Shown here piece after piece: positions 28,571-38,008 of a stretch of DNA of 59,202 nt. Where the stretch lies: the NCBI RefSeq assembly GCF_008016795.1, contig NZ_SDIK01000006.1:1-59202 (forward strand), in the 5' to 3' direction. Under the pieces are notes generated by a model. It saw only the letters and a list, made by a program, of their open reading frames with translations, did not search any database and was not told the DNA's origin. The position numbers and the translations under genes were made by a program. Within the stretch, counting starts at the first letter, position 1; every line of letters begins with the position of its first letter. This DNA is from Prevotella brunnea. GTDB taxonomy: Bacteria > Bacteroidota > Bacteroidia > Bacteroidales > Bacteroidaceae.

Positions 28571-30556
28571 ATGGCTTCAGAGACAAGAAAAAATATAGTT
28601 TGCAACAGAATACCGGAGAAATTTTACAATCCCCGGACGGCAGTTGAGCAATCGGAGCTTACGCGCTTCGAGAATATTCCCACATCAATATTCCCAACAG
28701 TGGAAGGGGGAGCAGAAAAGGTGGCAGATACCATTGAACGCACCATCAGAATACGACAAGAGGCAGGTGAGCCTTGTGTGCTTCTCTTAGGTACGGGCAA
28801 TTCTCTAACGCCCATATTCAACGCATTGGTAGCCAAACATCGGAAAGGATTGAGCTTCTCCAACGTAATCATCTTCAATGCTTACGAATATTATCCTTTG
28901 AAGGATGAGGGACAGAATTCTGCCATGTGCCAGTTACGCGAGCGGTTGTTAAACCATATCGACGTGAAACCTCAAAATATCATGTCGCCCGATGGACATG
29001 CTCCACAAGATAAGGTTCAGGCACATTGTCGTCTTTACGAACATCGGATTAGTAGCTACGAACGTATTGACATTGCGTTATTGGGGATTGGCAGGATGGG
29101 AAATATCGCCGCGAATGAACCGGGGTCGGGCATCACCTCCACAACGCGTCTTATCTTAATCGACAACACAGTCCGACAGGAAATGACCTTGAGTTTCGGA
29201 TCACCGGATCGAGTGCCTCCTTGCTCGATTACGGTCGGGGTGCAGACCATTTTGCGAGCTGAAAGAATCTTCCTCGCGGCATGGGGAGATGAAAAGGCAG
29301 AGATTATACAAAAAACGGTGGAGGGAAAAATGACAGAAACATTTCCTGCCACTTTTCTGCAATCCCACGGAAACGCACAAGTGATTACCGACATGGCAGC
29401 CGCAGGCAGACTGACCCGCGTGGTTCATCCATGGTTGGTGGCTGATTGCGACTGGAACGACAAGCTGACGCGTGCGGCATTGGTCTGGTTGTGTGGCATA
29501 ACGGGCAAGCCGATATTAAAACTTACCAATAAGGATTACAATGAGCATGGGCTTTCTGAGCTATTGGCTTTATATGGTTCTGCCTATAATGCCAACATAA
29601 AGATATTCAACGATTTGCAACATACCATAACCGGGTGGCCCGGTGGTAAACCCAACACCGAAGATGCCTATCGCCCGGAACGTTCAAAGCCTTTCCCGAA
29701 ACGTGTGCTGGTATTTTCTCCCCATCCCGATGATGACGTTATTTCCATGGGAGGCACACTGCGCAAACTCGTAGAGCAGGGACATGATGTTCATGTGGGT
29801 TATCAAACCAGTGGGAACATCGCCGTAAACGATGAGGAAGTGATGCGTTATATGCACTTCGTCAATGGATTTAATAAGTTGTTCGGTACTGATAAAAATG
29901 AAGTAATAAGGGGTAAATACAAGGATATAAAAGATTTCCTGCTTGCCAAGAAAGAAGGGGATACAGACCCGAAAGATATTCTCGCCATCAAAGGACTCAT
30001 ACGCCGTGGAGAGGCACGCACCGCCTGTGCGTTCAATCACCTGCTTCCAACTCATGTCCACTTTCTCGACATGCCATTCTATGAGAGTGGAAAGATAGAA
30101 AAGTTTCCCATGTCGGAAGCTGATGTGAAGATTGTGCGCAACCTAATGGTTAAAGTCAAGCCTCATCAGATTTATGTTGCGGGCGATTTGGCAGACCCAC
30201 ACGGCACGCATCAAAAATGTACTGAGGCTGTACTAACAGCTATCGAAGAAGAAAAAAAAGCAAACGCAAGCTGGATATCCGATTGCAGAATCTGGATGTA
30301 TCGGGGTGCATGGGCAGAATGGGAGATAGAGAATATAGAAATGTGCGTCCCAATGAGCCCGGAAGAGCTGCGAGCAAAGCGAGACAGTATTCTGAAGCAT
30401 CAAAGTCAGATGGAAAACGCACCGTTCTTGGGCAACGATGAACGACTTTTTTGGCAACGCGCGGAAGACAGAAATCGTGGAACGGCAACCATCTATGATA
30501 AATTGGGGTTAGCTTGTTACGAGGCAATGGAGGCATTTGTGGAATATAAGCCTTAG
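28571..30556 (+). CDS. NagB-like domain fused to a PIG-L/LmbE deacetylase domain
   Basis: I start at the ATG at 28571 because AAGGAGG at 28556-28562, an unusually good ribosome site for this phylum, is 8 nt before it; an upstream frame from 28472 overlaps the mscS end. The 661-residue protein has a glucosamine-6-phosphate deaminase fold in residues about 1-300. However, the E. coli catalytic D72, D141 and H143 positions are here Y105, M176 and N178; only the E148 equivalent (E183) remains. Residues about 375-650 form a PIG-L deacetylase domain with an intact HPDDD motif (H385) and a DPHGTH zinc segment. The deaminase half is thus probably inactive or altered, and the deacetylase half is probably active on an N-acetylated sugar. 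Confidence 0.88.
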   Translation: MASETRKNIVCNRIPEKFYNPRTAVEQSELTRFENIPTSIFPTVEGGAEKVADTIERTIRIRQEAGEPCVLLLGTGNSLTPIFNALVAKHRKGLSFSNVIIFNAYEYYPLKDEGQNSAMCQLRERLLNHIDVKPQNIMSPDGHAPQDKVQAHCRLYEHRISSYERIDIALLGIGRMGNIAANEPGSGITSTTRLILIDNTVRQEMTLSFGSPDRVPPCSITVGVQTILRAERIFLAAWGDEKAEIIQKTVEGKMTETFPATFLQSHGNAQVITDMAAAGRLTRVVHPWLVADCDWNDKLTRAALVWLCGITGKPILKLTNKDYNEHGLSELLALYGSAYNANIKIFNDLQHTITGWPGGKPNTEDAYRPERSKPFPKRVLVFSPHPDDDVISMGGTLRKLVEQGHDVHVGYQTSGNIAVNDEEVMRYMHFVNGFNKLFGTDKNEVIRGKYKDIKDFLLAKKEGDTDPKDILAIKGLIRRGEARTACAFNHLLPTHVHFLDMPFYESGKIEKFPMSEADVKIVRNLMVKVKPHQIYVAGDLADPHGTHQKCTEAVLTAIEEEKKANASWISDCRIWMYRGAWAEWEIENIEMCVPMSPEELRAKRDSILKHQSQMENAPFLGNDERLFWQRAEDRNRGTATIYDKLGLACYEAMEAFVEYKP

Positions 30557-30669
30557 CCACGGTATATTAGAACGAAACTATCTGCATTTATTCATTTATC
30601 CGACTGCACAGATTGCATACCGCATACCCACCTAATTTCTCCCACGTCACACGAGATGAACCGGTGTTT

Positions 30670-30714
30670 GCTCTAAAGCGGCATAGAAATGATTTTTTCT
30701 AAACCCTTTAGAGC
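30670..30714. terminator. Inverted repeat between convergent genes
   Basis: GCTCTAAAG (30670-30678) and CTTTAGAGC (30706-30714) form a 9-bp stem with a 27-nt T-rich loop, between the convergent NagB-like and cdsA genes. It could serve both. Confidence 0.4.
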
Positions 30715-30731
30715 GAAGACAGACAACTTTT

Positions 30732-31595
30732 TCAGAAAATAGTCAGTGCATAAAGATACACCACAGCTGCTGGAAGAGCCATCAGCGATGAATCGAATCG
30801 GTCGAGCATACCACCATGACCGGGCAAAATATTACCGCTATCCTTTACACCCAGTGTGCGCTTGAAAAGACTTTCTACCAAATCGCCCCATGTACCGAAT
30901 ACAGCAACAACGATACCCAACCCTATCCACTGTGGAATGGTGAGCATATTGACGTTGCCATCTTTTCCGGTGAAATAGCCTATCAACACCGCCACCGCAA
31001 TTACGAGGATGCCACCTCCAATACTGCCCTCCCAAGTCTTTGCAGGGCTGATGCGCGGAAAGAGTTTGTGCTTTCCGAAAAGCGATCCTGAACAATATGC
31101 GCCTGTGTCGTTGGTCCACAAAAAGATGAACACGCTCAAGGGCAAAAGCAGGTCGATGGTTGTCTGTCCATTGAGATCGTGCTGAAATGCCAGAATGTTA
31201 ATCATCGAAATGGGAAGGACAATATACATTTGTCCCAACATCGTGTAAGCCCAATTCAAGATGGGATTCTCGTTCTTTAGATAAAGCTCTGACAGGAAAA
31301 GATAAATAATGGTAAGAATATAGGGTACAAACACGCTGAAACCCTCAACAAAGCCTAACCGCTGACCGGCTAAAGCAACGAAGAAGTAAACCCCCGCGAC
31401 AGTAGAGATAAACCGATTAATATTCACATGCTCCATTTGTGAAACAAGTGTCGTAAACTCCCACAACGTCAGCCCGGTGATAGTAGCAAACAACAACACC
31501 ATATAATGGGGAGAAAGAAAGCCTGCCACCATGATTGTCACGAAAAGCACACCGGTAACGGCGCGTGTTATCAGATTTTTTTGCTTGTCAGTCAT
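30732..31595 (-). CDS. cdsA: Phosphatidate cytidylyltransferase
   Basis: CdsA makes CDP-diacylglycerol, the branch point of phospholipid synthesis, in the inner membrane. The 287-residue protein has about eight hydrophobic segments, the 'SPAKTWEG' loop near residue 183, and the full family signature near the C-terminus (S-L-F-K-R, then K-D-S-G-N, then GHGGMLDRFD). Its start overlaps the ftsH stop by 8 bases, so it is coupled to ftsH in the leftward rsfS-ftsH-cdsA operon. Confidence 0.95.
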   Translation of the reverse strand: MTDKQKNLITRAVTGVLFVTIMVAGFLSPHYMVLLFATITGLTLWEFTTLVSQMEHVNINRFISTVAGVYFFVALAGQRLGFVEGFSVFVPYILTIIYLFLSELYLKNENPILNWAYTMLGQMYIVLPISMINILAFQHDLNGQTTIDLLLPLSVFIFLWTNDTGAYCSGSLFGKHKLFPRISPAKTWEGSIGGGILVIAVAVLIGYFTGKDGNVNMLTIPQWIGLGIVVAVFGTWGDLVESLFKRTLGVKDSGNILPGHGGMLDRFDSSLMALPAAVVYLYALTIF

Positions 31596-33687
31596 TCTCT
31601 TTCCGGGTATTTTGCGATTGCTCAGAAGTGGTATCGACAGCCTTTTCGCTTTCTGTTTGAGAATTATTCTCGCCTGTCTTTACAGCCGCCTCGTGATCGG
31701 CTTGCGCTTGTTTCACCTCATCCGGCATATCCTCCAATCTAAGTTCAGACTTTTCCTCCAAGTCCATCAATTCCTGAGTGCGACTTACCCATGGACGTTT
31801 CCCGAATATTTCCTCCACGTCTTCAGCCATAATCACCTCTCGCTCTATGAGGATTTGAGCCAAGCGGTTGTGTCCTTCCTTATGTTCGGACAAAATGTGT
31901 TTGGCGCGTGCATACTCATCATTTATCATCTTTAACACTTCTTCGTCTATCGCCTTAGCAGTGGTTTCCGAATAAGGCTTTTGGAAACCCGGATCTTGAT
32001 TGTTGTAATAACAAATATTGGGCAGTTTATCGCTCATCCCCGCATAGGCTATCATGCCAAACGCGCTCTTCGTGGCACGTTCGAGGTCGTTCATGGCACC
32101 GGTTGAGATGTGCCCGGTAAACAATTCCTCCGCAGCTCGTCCACCAAGGAGCGAGCACATCTCATCGAGCATTTGCTCCTTCGTCGTGATGGGGCGTTCT
32201 TCGGGCAGATACCATGCTGCACCCAGTGCCTGCCCACGAGGAACAATGCTTACTTTCACAAGCGGATTGGCATGTTCACAGAACCAACTGACGGTGGCAT
32301 GCCCTGCTTCATGGAGGGCTATGGTGCGTTTCTCCTCCGCCGTGAGTATCTTCGTTTTCTTCTCCAACCCTCCAATGATGCGATCAACGGCATCAAGGAA
32401 ATCTTGTTTGCCTACGACTCGCTTATTGTGTCTCGCCGCTATCAGCGCAGCCTCATTGCATACGTTGGCTATATCGGCACCAGAAAACCCAGGGGTCTGA
32501 CGCGCCAAAAGGTCTATATCCAAATTTTTATCGAGTTTCAGAGGACGCAAATGCACTTGGAATATCGCCTTGCGCTCCGGAAGGTCGGGCAAATCAACGT
32601 GTATCTGCCTGTCGAATCGTCCGGCACGGAGCAATGCCTTGTCGAGCATATCAACGCGGTTGGTGGCAGCCAACACAATCACGCCACTATTTGTGCCAAA
32701 GCCGTCCATCTCGGTAAGTAGCGCATTCAGCGTATTCTCACGCTCATCGTTGCCACCCATGGATGGATTTTTTGACCTCGCGCGACCTACGGCATCTATC
32801 TCGTCAATAAAAATAATGCACGGAGCTTTCTCTTTTGCCTGACGGAACACATCTCTTACCCTGCTTGCACCAACTCCAACGAACATTTCCACGAAGTCAG
32901 ATCCGCTCATGGAGAAGAAGGGTGAGCCGGCTTCTCCTGCCACGGCTTTGGCAAGGAGCGTCTTACCGGTTCCCGGCGGTCCAACAAGGAGTGCTCCCTT
33001 TGGTATCTTACCTCCCAACTCGGTGTATTTCTTGGGGTTTTTAAGAAACTCCACAATCTCTTGCACTTCCTGTTTGGCTCCTTCCTGACCTGCCACATCC
33101 TTAAAGGTTATCCCCAATTCACCGGCTTTTTCATACAGTCTGGCTTTCGACTTGCCTACGCTGAACACACCGTTACCACCACCGGCTCCTCCGCTCATTC
33201 GGCGCATGATGAAAATCCAAAATCCAATGATGAAAATCCATGGAATAAGACTGATTAGGATATCCTTAAATCCATTCTCGTCTTTGTTCTCATAGCTGTA
33301 ACCTTGAATTTTTCGATTCTTCACAGCGGCGTTGAGGAATGTCTCAAGATTATCGATGGAGCCTATTTCAACAGTGATGTATGGATTGTTGCCAACCTGT
33401 GCCGTGCCCCGCTTGAAAATTTCCCGGATATGATCGGGACTGACATACATTTTTAGTGAGCTCTCGTTCTTATTGATTACAACTCGAGTGGCATAACCTT
33501 TATTAATATATGTCTGAAAAGTAGTATAATCTTTTCTGATGCTATCCCCACCTTCGAACATGTTTTCCGGACCGCCCGTTGTGAAGAATATCAACGCGAA
33601 AATAATGGCAAGCACATAGAGCCAGTTCATGTTGAACTTTGGCATTTTCGGCATGTTGGGTTTGTTGTCCAAATTCTGATTGTCCAT
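31588..33687 (-). CDS. ftsH: ATP-dependent zinc metalloprotease FtsH
   Basis: FtsH is a membrane-anchored AAA+ protease that removes damaged or regulated membrane and soluble proteins. The 699-residue protein has two membrane helices (about 22-37 and 144-160), Walker A GPPGTGKT at 236-243, Walker B '[12 protein letters not shown]' near 291-302, the arginine-finger region 'RAGRFDRQ', and zinc motif HEAGH at 459-463. The C-terminal tail (about 650-699) is acidic and polar. It lies 49 bp after rsfS and overlaps cdsA. Confidence 0.96.
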   Translation of the reverse strand: MDNQNLDNKPNMPKMPKFNMNWLYVLAIIFALIFFTTGGPENMFEGGDSIRKDYTTFQTYINKGYATRVVINKNESSLKMYVSPDHIREIFKRGTAQVGNNPYITVEIGSIDNLETFLNAAVKNRKIQGYSYENKDENGFKDILISLIPWIFIIGFWIFIMRRMSGGAGGGNGVFSVGKSKARLYEKAGELGITFKDVAGQEGAKQEVQEIVEFLKNPKKYTELGGKIPKGALLVGPPGTGKTLLAKAVAGEAGSPFFSMSGSDFVEMFVGVGASRVRDVFRQAKEKAPCIIFIDEIDAVGRARSKNPSMGGNDERENTLNALLTEMDGFGTNSGVIVLAATNRVDMLDKALLRAGRFDRQIHVDLPDLPERKAIFQVHLRPLKLDKNLDIDLLARQTPGFSGADIANVCNEAALIAARHNKRVVGKQDFLDAVDRIIGGLEKKTKILTAEEKRTIALHEAGHATVSWFCEHANPLVKVSIVPRGQALGAAWYLPEERPITTKEQMLDEMCSLLGGRAAEELFTGHISTGAMNDLERATKSAFGMIAYAGMSDKLPNICYYNNQDPGFQKPYSETTAKAIDEEVLKMINDEYARAKHILSEHKEGHNRLAQILIEREVIMAEDVEEIFGKRPWVSRTQELMDLEEKSELRLEDMPDEVKQAQADHEAAVKTGENNSQTESEKAVDTTSEQSQNTRKEND

Positions 33688-33736
33688 TTACATAAATTTA
33701 TTGATTATTAAAATCCGACCGTTCCGACATCCATCC

Positions 33737-34096
33737 TCAGTCTAAATCAGCTATTGAGGTGAGTGTAGCGTCTTCCCAAAGATGCTCAAGGTCATAATAA
33801 GTCCGGGTTTCCGGAACAAAAACATGAACCAAAACATCGACAAAATCCATGGCAACCCATTTGTTGTTGCCCAACCCTACGCAATTCACGGGTTTTTCTC
33901 CATTCCGCTCGCGAACATAGTCGCCTACCGATTCTGCGATAGCTTCTACCTGTTGGGGGGAGTTACCGTGACAAATGACGAAATAATGGCAAATGGTGCC
34001 ATCGATCTTCGACAAATCTGCAATTACTATGCCATGTCCCTTTTTGTCTTGAATGCCTTTTGTTATGGAATCTAATAATCTCTGTGTTTCGTTCAT
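33737..34096 (-). CDS. rsfS: Ribosomal silencing factor RsfS
   Basis: RsfS binds protein L14 on the large ribosomal subunit and blocks joining of subunits when nutrients are short. The 119-residue protein has the family layout: 'ITKGIQDKKGHGIVIADLSKID' (a helix, then the first strand), the 'CHYFVICHGNSPQQVEAIA' segment, and 'WVAMDFVDVLVHVF' followed by 'RTYYDLEHLW'. It is first in the rsfS-ftsH-cdsA operon, behind a well-formed promoter. Confidence 0.93.
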   Translation of the reverse strand: MNETQRLLDSITKGIQDKKGHGIVIADLSKIDGTICHYFVICHGNSPQQVEAIAESVGDYVRERNGEKPVNCVGLGNNKWVAMDFVDVLVHVFVPETRTYYDLEHLWEDATLTSIADLD

Positions 34097-34120
34097 TAAT
34101 AGTTCTTAAATTATGTGCCA

Positions 34121-34151
34121 CAAAGATAGTGCAATTCGCTTGAAAGGCAAA
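34121..34151 (-). promoter_or_regulatory. Promoter of rsfS-ftsH-cdsA
   Basis: On the minus strand, TTTG (forward 34148-34151) and TATCTTTG (forward 34121-34128) are 19 bp apart, followed by the rsfS start about 25 bp later. Confidence 0.75.
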
Positions 34152-34270
34152 ATAAATTTGTTTTATTTTGCAAATTATATCACCGATTTCGCTATCTTTT
34201 CCAAATAAACAGAAAGTGTTCGTAAAAAAGAGATGGAAACGAGGGACAATGAACGTCAAAAACATGCACT

Positions 34271-34345
34271 GAATAGCAGGAGCTTAGATATTACATTTTA
34301 AAAACTAAACTTTTAAAATCAGATTTATAACGGGGTTATTTTCAA
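34271..34345 (-). repeat. Decayed 22-bp repeat array F
   Basis: On the minus strand a half-conserved box TTGAAAATAAC (forward 34335-34345) is followed by 20 bp (34315-34334) and two degraded 22-bp units, one starting AAAAGTTTAGTTTTT and the next AATATCTAAGC. The spacing register is the same as in arrays A-E although the sequence has drifted. It lies in the 473-bp gap between rsfS and the tRNA. Confidence 0.5.
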
Positions 34346-34508
34346 TGTTATACAAAACGTATTATTTGTTATGGACAAACGTTTTCCTTATTTGAAGTGA
34401 AGCTCGTATCTTTGATGTGCGGAATGTCTATTTTCCGTGCTGACAAACTAACACTCAAGCAAGGTGTCATGGTGGAATAAACTTTTTTTGAAAAAACGAG
34501 TAGATTTA

Positions 34509-34540
34509 TTTGGAAGTTCATAAAAAACGCAGTATCTTTG
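34509..34540 (+). promoter_or_regulatory. Promoter of tRNA-Gln
   Basis: TTTG at 34509-34512 and TATCTTTG at 34533-34540 are 20 bp apart, 30 bp before the tRNA. Confidence 0.8.
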
Positions 34541-34569
34541 CATCACGATAACATAGAATTATGTTCTAT

Positions 34570-34643
34570 TGGGATATGGTGTAATGGTAACACTACAGAT
34601 TCTGGTCCTGTCATTCCTGGTTCGAATCCGGGTATCCCAACCA
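34570..34643 (+). tRNA. tRNA-Gln (anticodon CTG)
   Basis: The cloverleaf is complete: acceptor TGGGATA (34570-34576) pairs with TATCCCA (34633-34639), D stem GTGT/ACAC, anticodon stem 34595-34599 with 34607-34611 (one A-C mismatch next to the loop), loop TTCTGGT with anticodon CTG at 34602-34604, a four-base variable loop, and T arm with TTCGAAT. The discriminator A (34640) and CCA (34641-34643) are encoded. Confidence 0.95.
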
Positions 34644-34651
34644 TCAATAAT

Positions 34652-34683
34652 AAAAAAGCCTGCTTGTCCGAGCAGGCTTTTTT
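34652..34683 (+). terminator. Terminator of tRNA-Gln
   Basis: A perfect 13-bp stem, AAAAAAGCCTGCT (34652-34664) with AGCAGGCTTTTTT (34671-34683), has a 6-nt loop and ends in the T-run. Confidence 0.92.
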
Positions 34684-34755
34684 ATTATTGCCACGCAGGG
34701 GATTGACTGTGCAAAGCTGTTCGGTATATCCGAAGCCAACATACTGCCATCTTTC

Positions 34756-34796
34756 AAAAAAACGCTATCAACGTCTTCTTGTTGATAGCGGTTTTT
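34756..34796 (-). terminator. Terminator of the DUF349 gene
   Basis: CGCTATCAAC (34763-34772) pairs with GTTGATAGCG (34781-34790) over 10 bp, flanked by A- and T-runs. On the minus strand it follows the DUF349 stop by about 40 bp and ends in a T-run. Confidence 0.8.
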
Positions 34797-34835
34797 AAAA
34801 GTTCGCATTTAGTTATGAGCCCTTACGAGCTGGCA

Positions 34836-36704
34836 CTATTCTTTATTTTCGGCATCAATGGCTTTTATTTTCTGCTTAGTCTCCTCCATATCGTCTTTCA
34901 ACTTTTGAATGCGTCGTTTCATGTCATCAATCAAGCTGTTGCCTTTCTTACTACTGATATTGAGGAAACCGAGGTTATTTTCGTAGGTATTGATCTCCTG
35001 CTTCAATTGTTCGTATCGGCGCAGCAGTCTTCCACGTTCGTTATCCAGCGCGTTTGCCCCACGGTCGGCAACTTTCTTGAGGTTGTTTTTGAAATTGTTA
35101 ATTCTGCGTTGCGAAGCAGTGATGTTCAGTTCCTTGTAGAGTTTGTCGAGAATATCGTGATAAGCCTTATAGACCTTATCTTTCTCTTTGAATGGAACGT
35201 GCCCAATCTCATTAAACTCGTCTGATAACCGACGCACTTTTTCCTGTATGTTCTCAGCCTCTGTTTCCAACAACTGAGAAAGTTGTTCGATGACTTGTTT
35301 CTTCTTCGCAAGATTTTCTTGTTCTTCGCTGCGAACGTCTGCATGTGCCGCATTGCGAGCATCGAAGAAATGATTGCAAGCCGACAAAAAGTCGTTCCAC
35401 AGTTGATCGCCATATTTCCGCGGTACCATACCGATGGTTTTCCATTCCTTTTGCAGTGCTATCAATTTTTCGGTTGTTTTCTTCCAATCCGTGGAATCCT
35501 TGAGTGCTTCTGCTTGTTCCACCAACGCTTTCTTTTTCTCCGCATTTTCTGCAAACTGCTGTTTCAACTTCTTGAAGAACTCTCCTTTCCTTTCAAAAAA
35601 GTCATCGCATGCCTTTCGGAATCGCTCATAGATTTTCACATTCATCTTTTGAGGGGCGAATCCAATGGTCTTCCATTCTTTTTGAATTTCGATAATCTCC
35701 TTGGTCGCGTTTTCCCAATCGGCAGAACCTTTGTTCTCGCGTGCTAAGATGGCTTCCAGTTTTTCGCACAGCGAGGTTTTCTTGGTAAGATTTTCTTCCT
35801 CACGCGCCCGAAGGTTCTCAAAGTGTTGCTGGTGGCGTTTGTTTATGATGGTGCTTGCAGCCTTGAAGCGAGTCCAGATTGCTTCGCGCAAGTCTTTGTC
35901 CACCGGTCCGGTTTCTCTGAATTCCTGATGAAGTTCTTGCAGCTGATGAAACGCGCTGACCACGTCCTCTTCACTACCTAAACGCTCGGCAGCCTCACAG
36001 AGTTGGGTCTTTTTCTCCAAGTTCTTTTTGAAGTCGTATTCTCTGGCTTCCCGATTAAGGTTGAGCAGGTCGTAGAACTGTTCGATGTAGAGCTGATAGT
36101 TGCGCCACAACTCGTTGTTTTTTTCAGGTGGAACAGGCTTTACGGCTTTCCATTCTTGCTGCAAGGCTTTTACCTCTTGGAAGTTCTTGTTGGCTTCTTC
36201 CGGCGTAGTTGCCATGGATTTCAATTTTTCAAGGATAGCCTCTTTGCGTTGAAGGTTTTCCTGTTTTAATGTTTCTTGTTCCAAGAAAGCTTTTTGTCGT
36301 TTCTCTTTGATAACAGACATGGCAGCCTTGAAGTTCTCTTCGTCTTCGTCCGGAAATATCTGATACTTCTCAGGGTCGCCACCCTCCTCAATATAAGTTT
36401 TTTGTTTGGCTTCTCTTTCCGCGAGATGCATTTTGTAGAACGCGGTCTTCAAGTGTTCCACTTCCGTTCTGTCGGGGGTTTCATCGGCGATTGAGATTTC
36501 CTTGATGCGTTCTGCGATTTCTTTTTTTGAGGTGTAGTTTTTAGTTTTCTTCTGCTCGGGACTTGTCGTGTCCGCATTTTCCGCAGCATTGGATTTCGTG
36601 TTTTCTTCCACTACATCATCTTTCACCTCTTGTTCTGCAACATTCTCTTGCTGCTTTACATCTTCTGTTCCCTTGTTTAGGGAATTCTCTTGAGAGTCCA
36701 TCAT
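34836..36704 (-). CDS. DUF349 repeat protein, coiled coil
   Basis: The 622-residue protein is very rich in Glu, Lys and Gln and is mostly helical, with no signal peptide. After a disordered N-terminus (about 1-75) there are at least five DUF349-type units recognised by their ends: EWKAVKPVP, EFRETGPV, EWKTIGFAP, EWKTIGMVP and EFNEIGHVP. The last ~80 residues form a coiled coil. DUF349 proteins are common in Bacteroidota; a link to RNA or ribosome handling has been proposed for some relatives, but I cannot assign a role from this sequence. It has its own -7 box and terminator. Confidence 0.85.
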   Translation of the reverse strand: MMDSQENSLNKGTEDVKQQENVAEQEVKDDVVEENTKSNAAENADTTSPEQKKTKNYTSKKEIAERIKEISIADETPDRTEVEHLKTAFYKMHLAEREAKQKTYIEEGGDPEKYQIFPDEDEENFKAAMSVIKEKRQKAFLEQETLKQENLQRKEAILEKLKSMATTPEEANKNFQEVKALQQEWKAVKPVPPEKNNELWRNYQLYIEQFYDLLNLNREAREYDFKKNLEKKTQLCEAAERLGSEEDVVSAFHQLQELHQEFRETGPVDKDLREAIWTRFKAASTIINKRHQQHFENLRAREEENLTKKTSLCEKLEAILARENKGSADWENATKEIIEIQKEWKTIGFAPQKMNVKIYERFRKACDDFFERKGEFFKKLKQQFAENAEKKKALVEQAEALKDSTDWKKTTEKLIALQKEWKTIGMVPRKYGDQLWNDFLSACNHFFDARNAAHADVRSEEQENLAKKKQVIEQLSQLLETEAENIQEKVRRLSDEFNEIGHVPFKEKDKVYKAYHDILDKLYKELNITASQRRINNFKNNLKKVADRGANALDNERGRLLRRYEQLKQEINTYENNLGFLNISSKKGNSLIDDMKRRIQKLKDDMEETKQKIKAIDAENKE

Positions 36705-36805
36705 GTCACTTTTTTTAGTTTATGATTTGGGTTTATCCTTTACTTGTGTTCATAGTTCGCTACTCTTGTAGCGAGTTATGCGCATGAAACAATTGTTATA
36801 AAGTG

Positions 36806-36813
36806 CAAACTTA
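36806..36813 (-). promoter_or_regulatory. -7 box (TAAGTTTG) of the DUF349 gene
   Basis: The minus strand reads TAAGTTTG about 100 bp before the DUF349 start; no clear -33 element. Confidence 0.4.
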
Positions 36814-36949
36814 GATAAAAAGTTTTAATCTGCCTAATTTATAATCGTATTTTTTCTATCTATTTTCTCTTTTCTGACCGGCAGCCGGTCGGTAGTTGGT
36901 TTTGATTGGATGAGTTCTTTTTATAATTATGGTGTAATTCCATGGAGTT

Positions 36950-37876
36950 TTAAATGAGTCGTTTGTGTCGCAAAATCCACCAAGATGCACCGGAAACGAA
37001 GACCGAGATAAGCATTGCCACTGCAAATCCCCATTTGCTTTGTTCCATTCCGTTGATGACATTCATTCCGAAAAGCGAAGCAATGAGCGTTGGAAACATC
37101 ATGATGATGGAAACCGAGGTGAGCGTACGCATCACGGTGTTCATGTTGTTGTTAATGATACTTGAATAGGTGTCCATCGTAGATTCGAGAATGTCCGAGT
37201 AAATGCTCGCTGTCTCTCTCGCCTGACTCATCTCGATGTTTACGTCCTCGATGAGGTCGGCATCCAACTCATCCACTTGCAGTTTGAATTTCAGCTTCGC
37301 CAGCAGGTTCTCGTTGCCACGTATGGAGGTAACGAAATAGGTAAGCGAATCTTGCAGACGGCTCAATCCTATGAGGCTCTCGTTGTTAATCTCCCGGTCC
37401 AAATTATGCTTAGCTTTGTCGATGAGGTTGCTGATTTGTTTCAACCGTTTCAGATACCACACTGCGGAACATAGGAAGAGACGGAATATCATGTCCACAT
37501 AGTCGGTAAATCCCTCACCGCGTTTCTGCTGATAAGAAACGAAGTCGAGCATCATGTTTGTCTCGAAGTTGCAGACAGTTATGGTGACGTCACGTTTGTG
37601 TATGATACCCAATGGAACGGTGGTATAGGGTGTTCTTGAGCGTATTTCCTTGACGTAAGGAATGCGCAGGATGATGAGCATCCAACCATCATCGTATTCA
37701 TAGCGAGCACGCTCATCGGTATCGCTGATGTCCGATAGGAAATAGTCCGGTATGTCGTAGGTTTCTTCCAGTTCTTGCTGTTCCTGCTCTGTGGGGCAGG
37801 TAACTTGAATCCAACAATTAGACTGCCATTCTTTGATGGTAGTTAGGGGTCCGCTAATGTTCCAGTATGTTTTCAT
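36950..37876 (-). CDS. corA: CorA family divalent cation transporter
   Basis: CorA forms a pentameric channel that admits Mg2+ (in some relatives Co2+, Ni2+ or Zn2+). The 308-residue protein has a cytoplasmic alpha/beta domain, a long helix (about 140-245), and two C-terminal membrane helices (about 250-270 and 283-301). The selectivity motif GMN at 270-272 lies at the end of the first, and the outer loop is NVINGMEQS-like. The Lys/Arg-rich tail HKRLI is usual. Its leader holds a 12-bp hairpin that touches the start codon. Confidence 0.92.
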   Translation of the reverse strand: MKTYWNISGPLTTIKEWQSNCWIQVTCPTEQEQQELEETYDIPDYFLSDISDTDERARYEYDDGWMLIILRIPYVKEIRSRTPYTTVPLGIIHKRDVTITVCNFETNMMLDFVSYQQKRGEGFTDYVDMIFRLFLCSAVWYLKRLKQISNLIDKAKHNLDREINNESLIGLSRLQDSLTYFVTSIRGNENLLAKLKFKLQVDELDADLIEDVNIEMSQARETASIYSDILESTMDTYSSIINNNMNTVMRTLTSVSIIMMFPTLIASLFGMNVINGMEQSKWGFAVAMLISVFVSGASWWILRHKRLI

Positions 37877-37915
37877 TTGCTAATCTCCGCATAAATTTTG
37901 GGTGGGGATTAGCAA
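37877..37915 (-). promoter_or_regulatory. Hairpin directly before the corA start codon
   Basis: TTGCTAATCTCC (37877-37888) and GGGGATTAGCAA (37904-37915) form a 12-bp stem with one G-T pair and a 15-nt loop. In the mRNA the stem ends at the base next to the AUG, in the ribosome-binding region, so it could limit translation. Confidence 0.65.
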
Positions 37916-38000
37916 CGCTTAAGTTACAATCCTCACGTTAAGAAACAAAATGTATTCGCGTGATAATCGTCCATTCGAATTCAAAATTAGTTTTCGAGTG

Positions 38001-38008
38001 CAAAAATA
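38001..38008 (-). promoter_or_regulatory. -7 box (TATTTTTG) of corA
   Basis: The minus strand reads TATTTTTG about 125 bp before corA. It would give a leader long enough to include the hairpin. The -33 element is weak. Confidence 0.4.

Noticed and set aside
34538..34798. Open frame across the tRNA-Gln
   Set aside because: It runs through the tRNA and its terminator.
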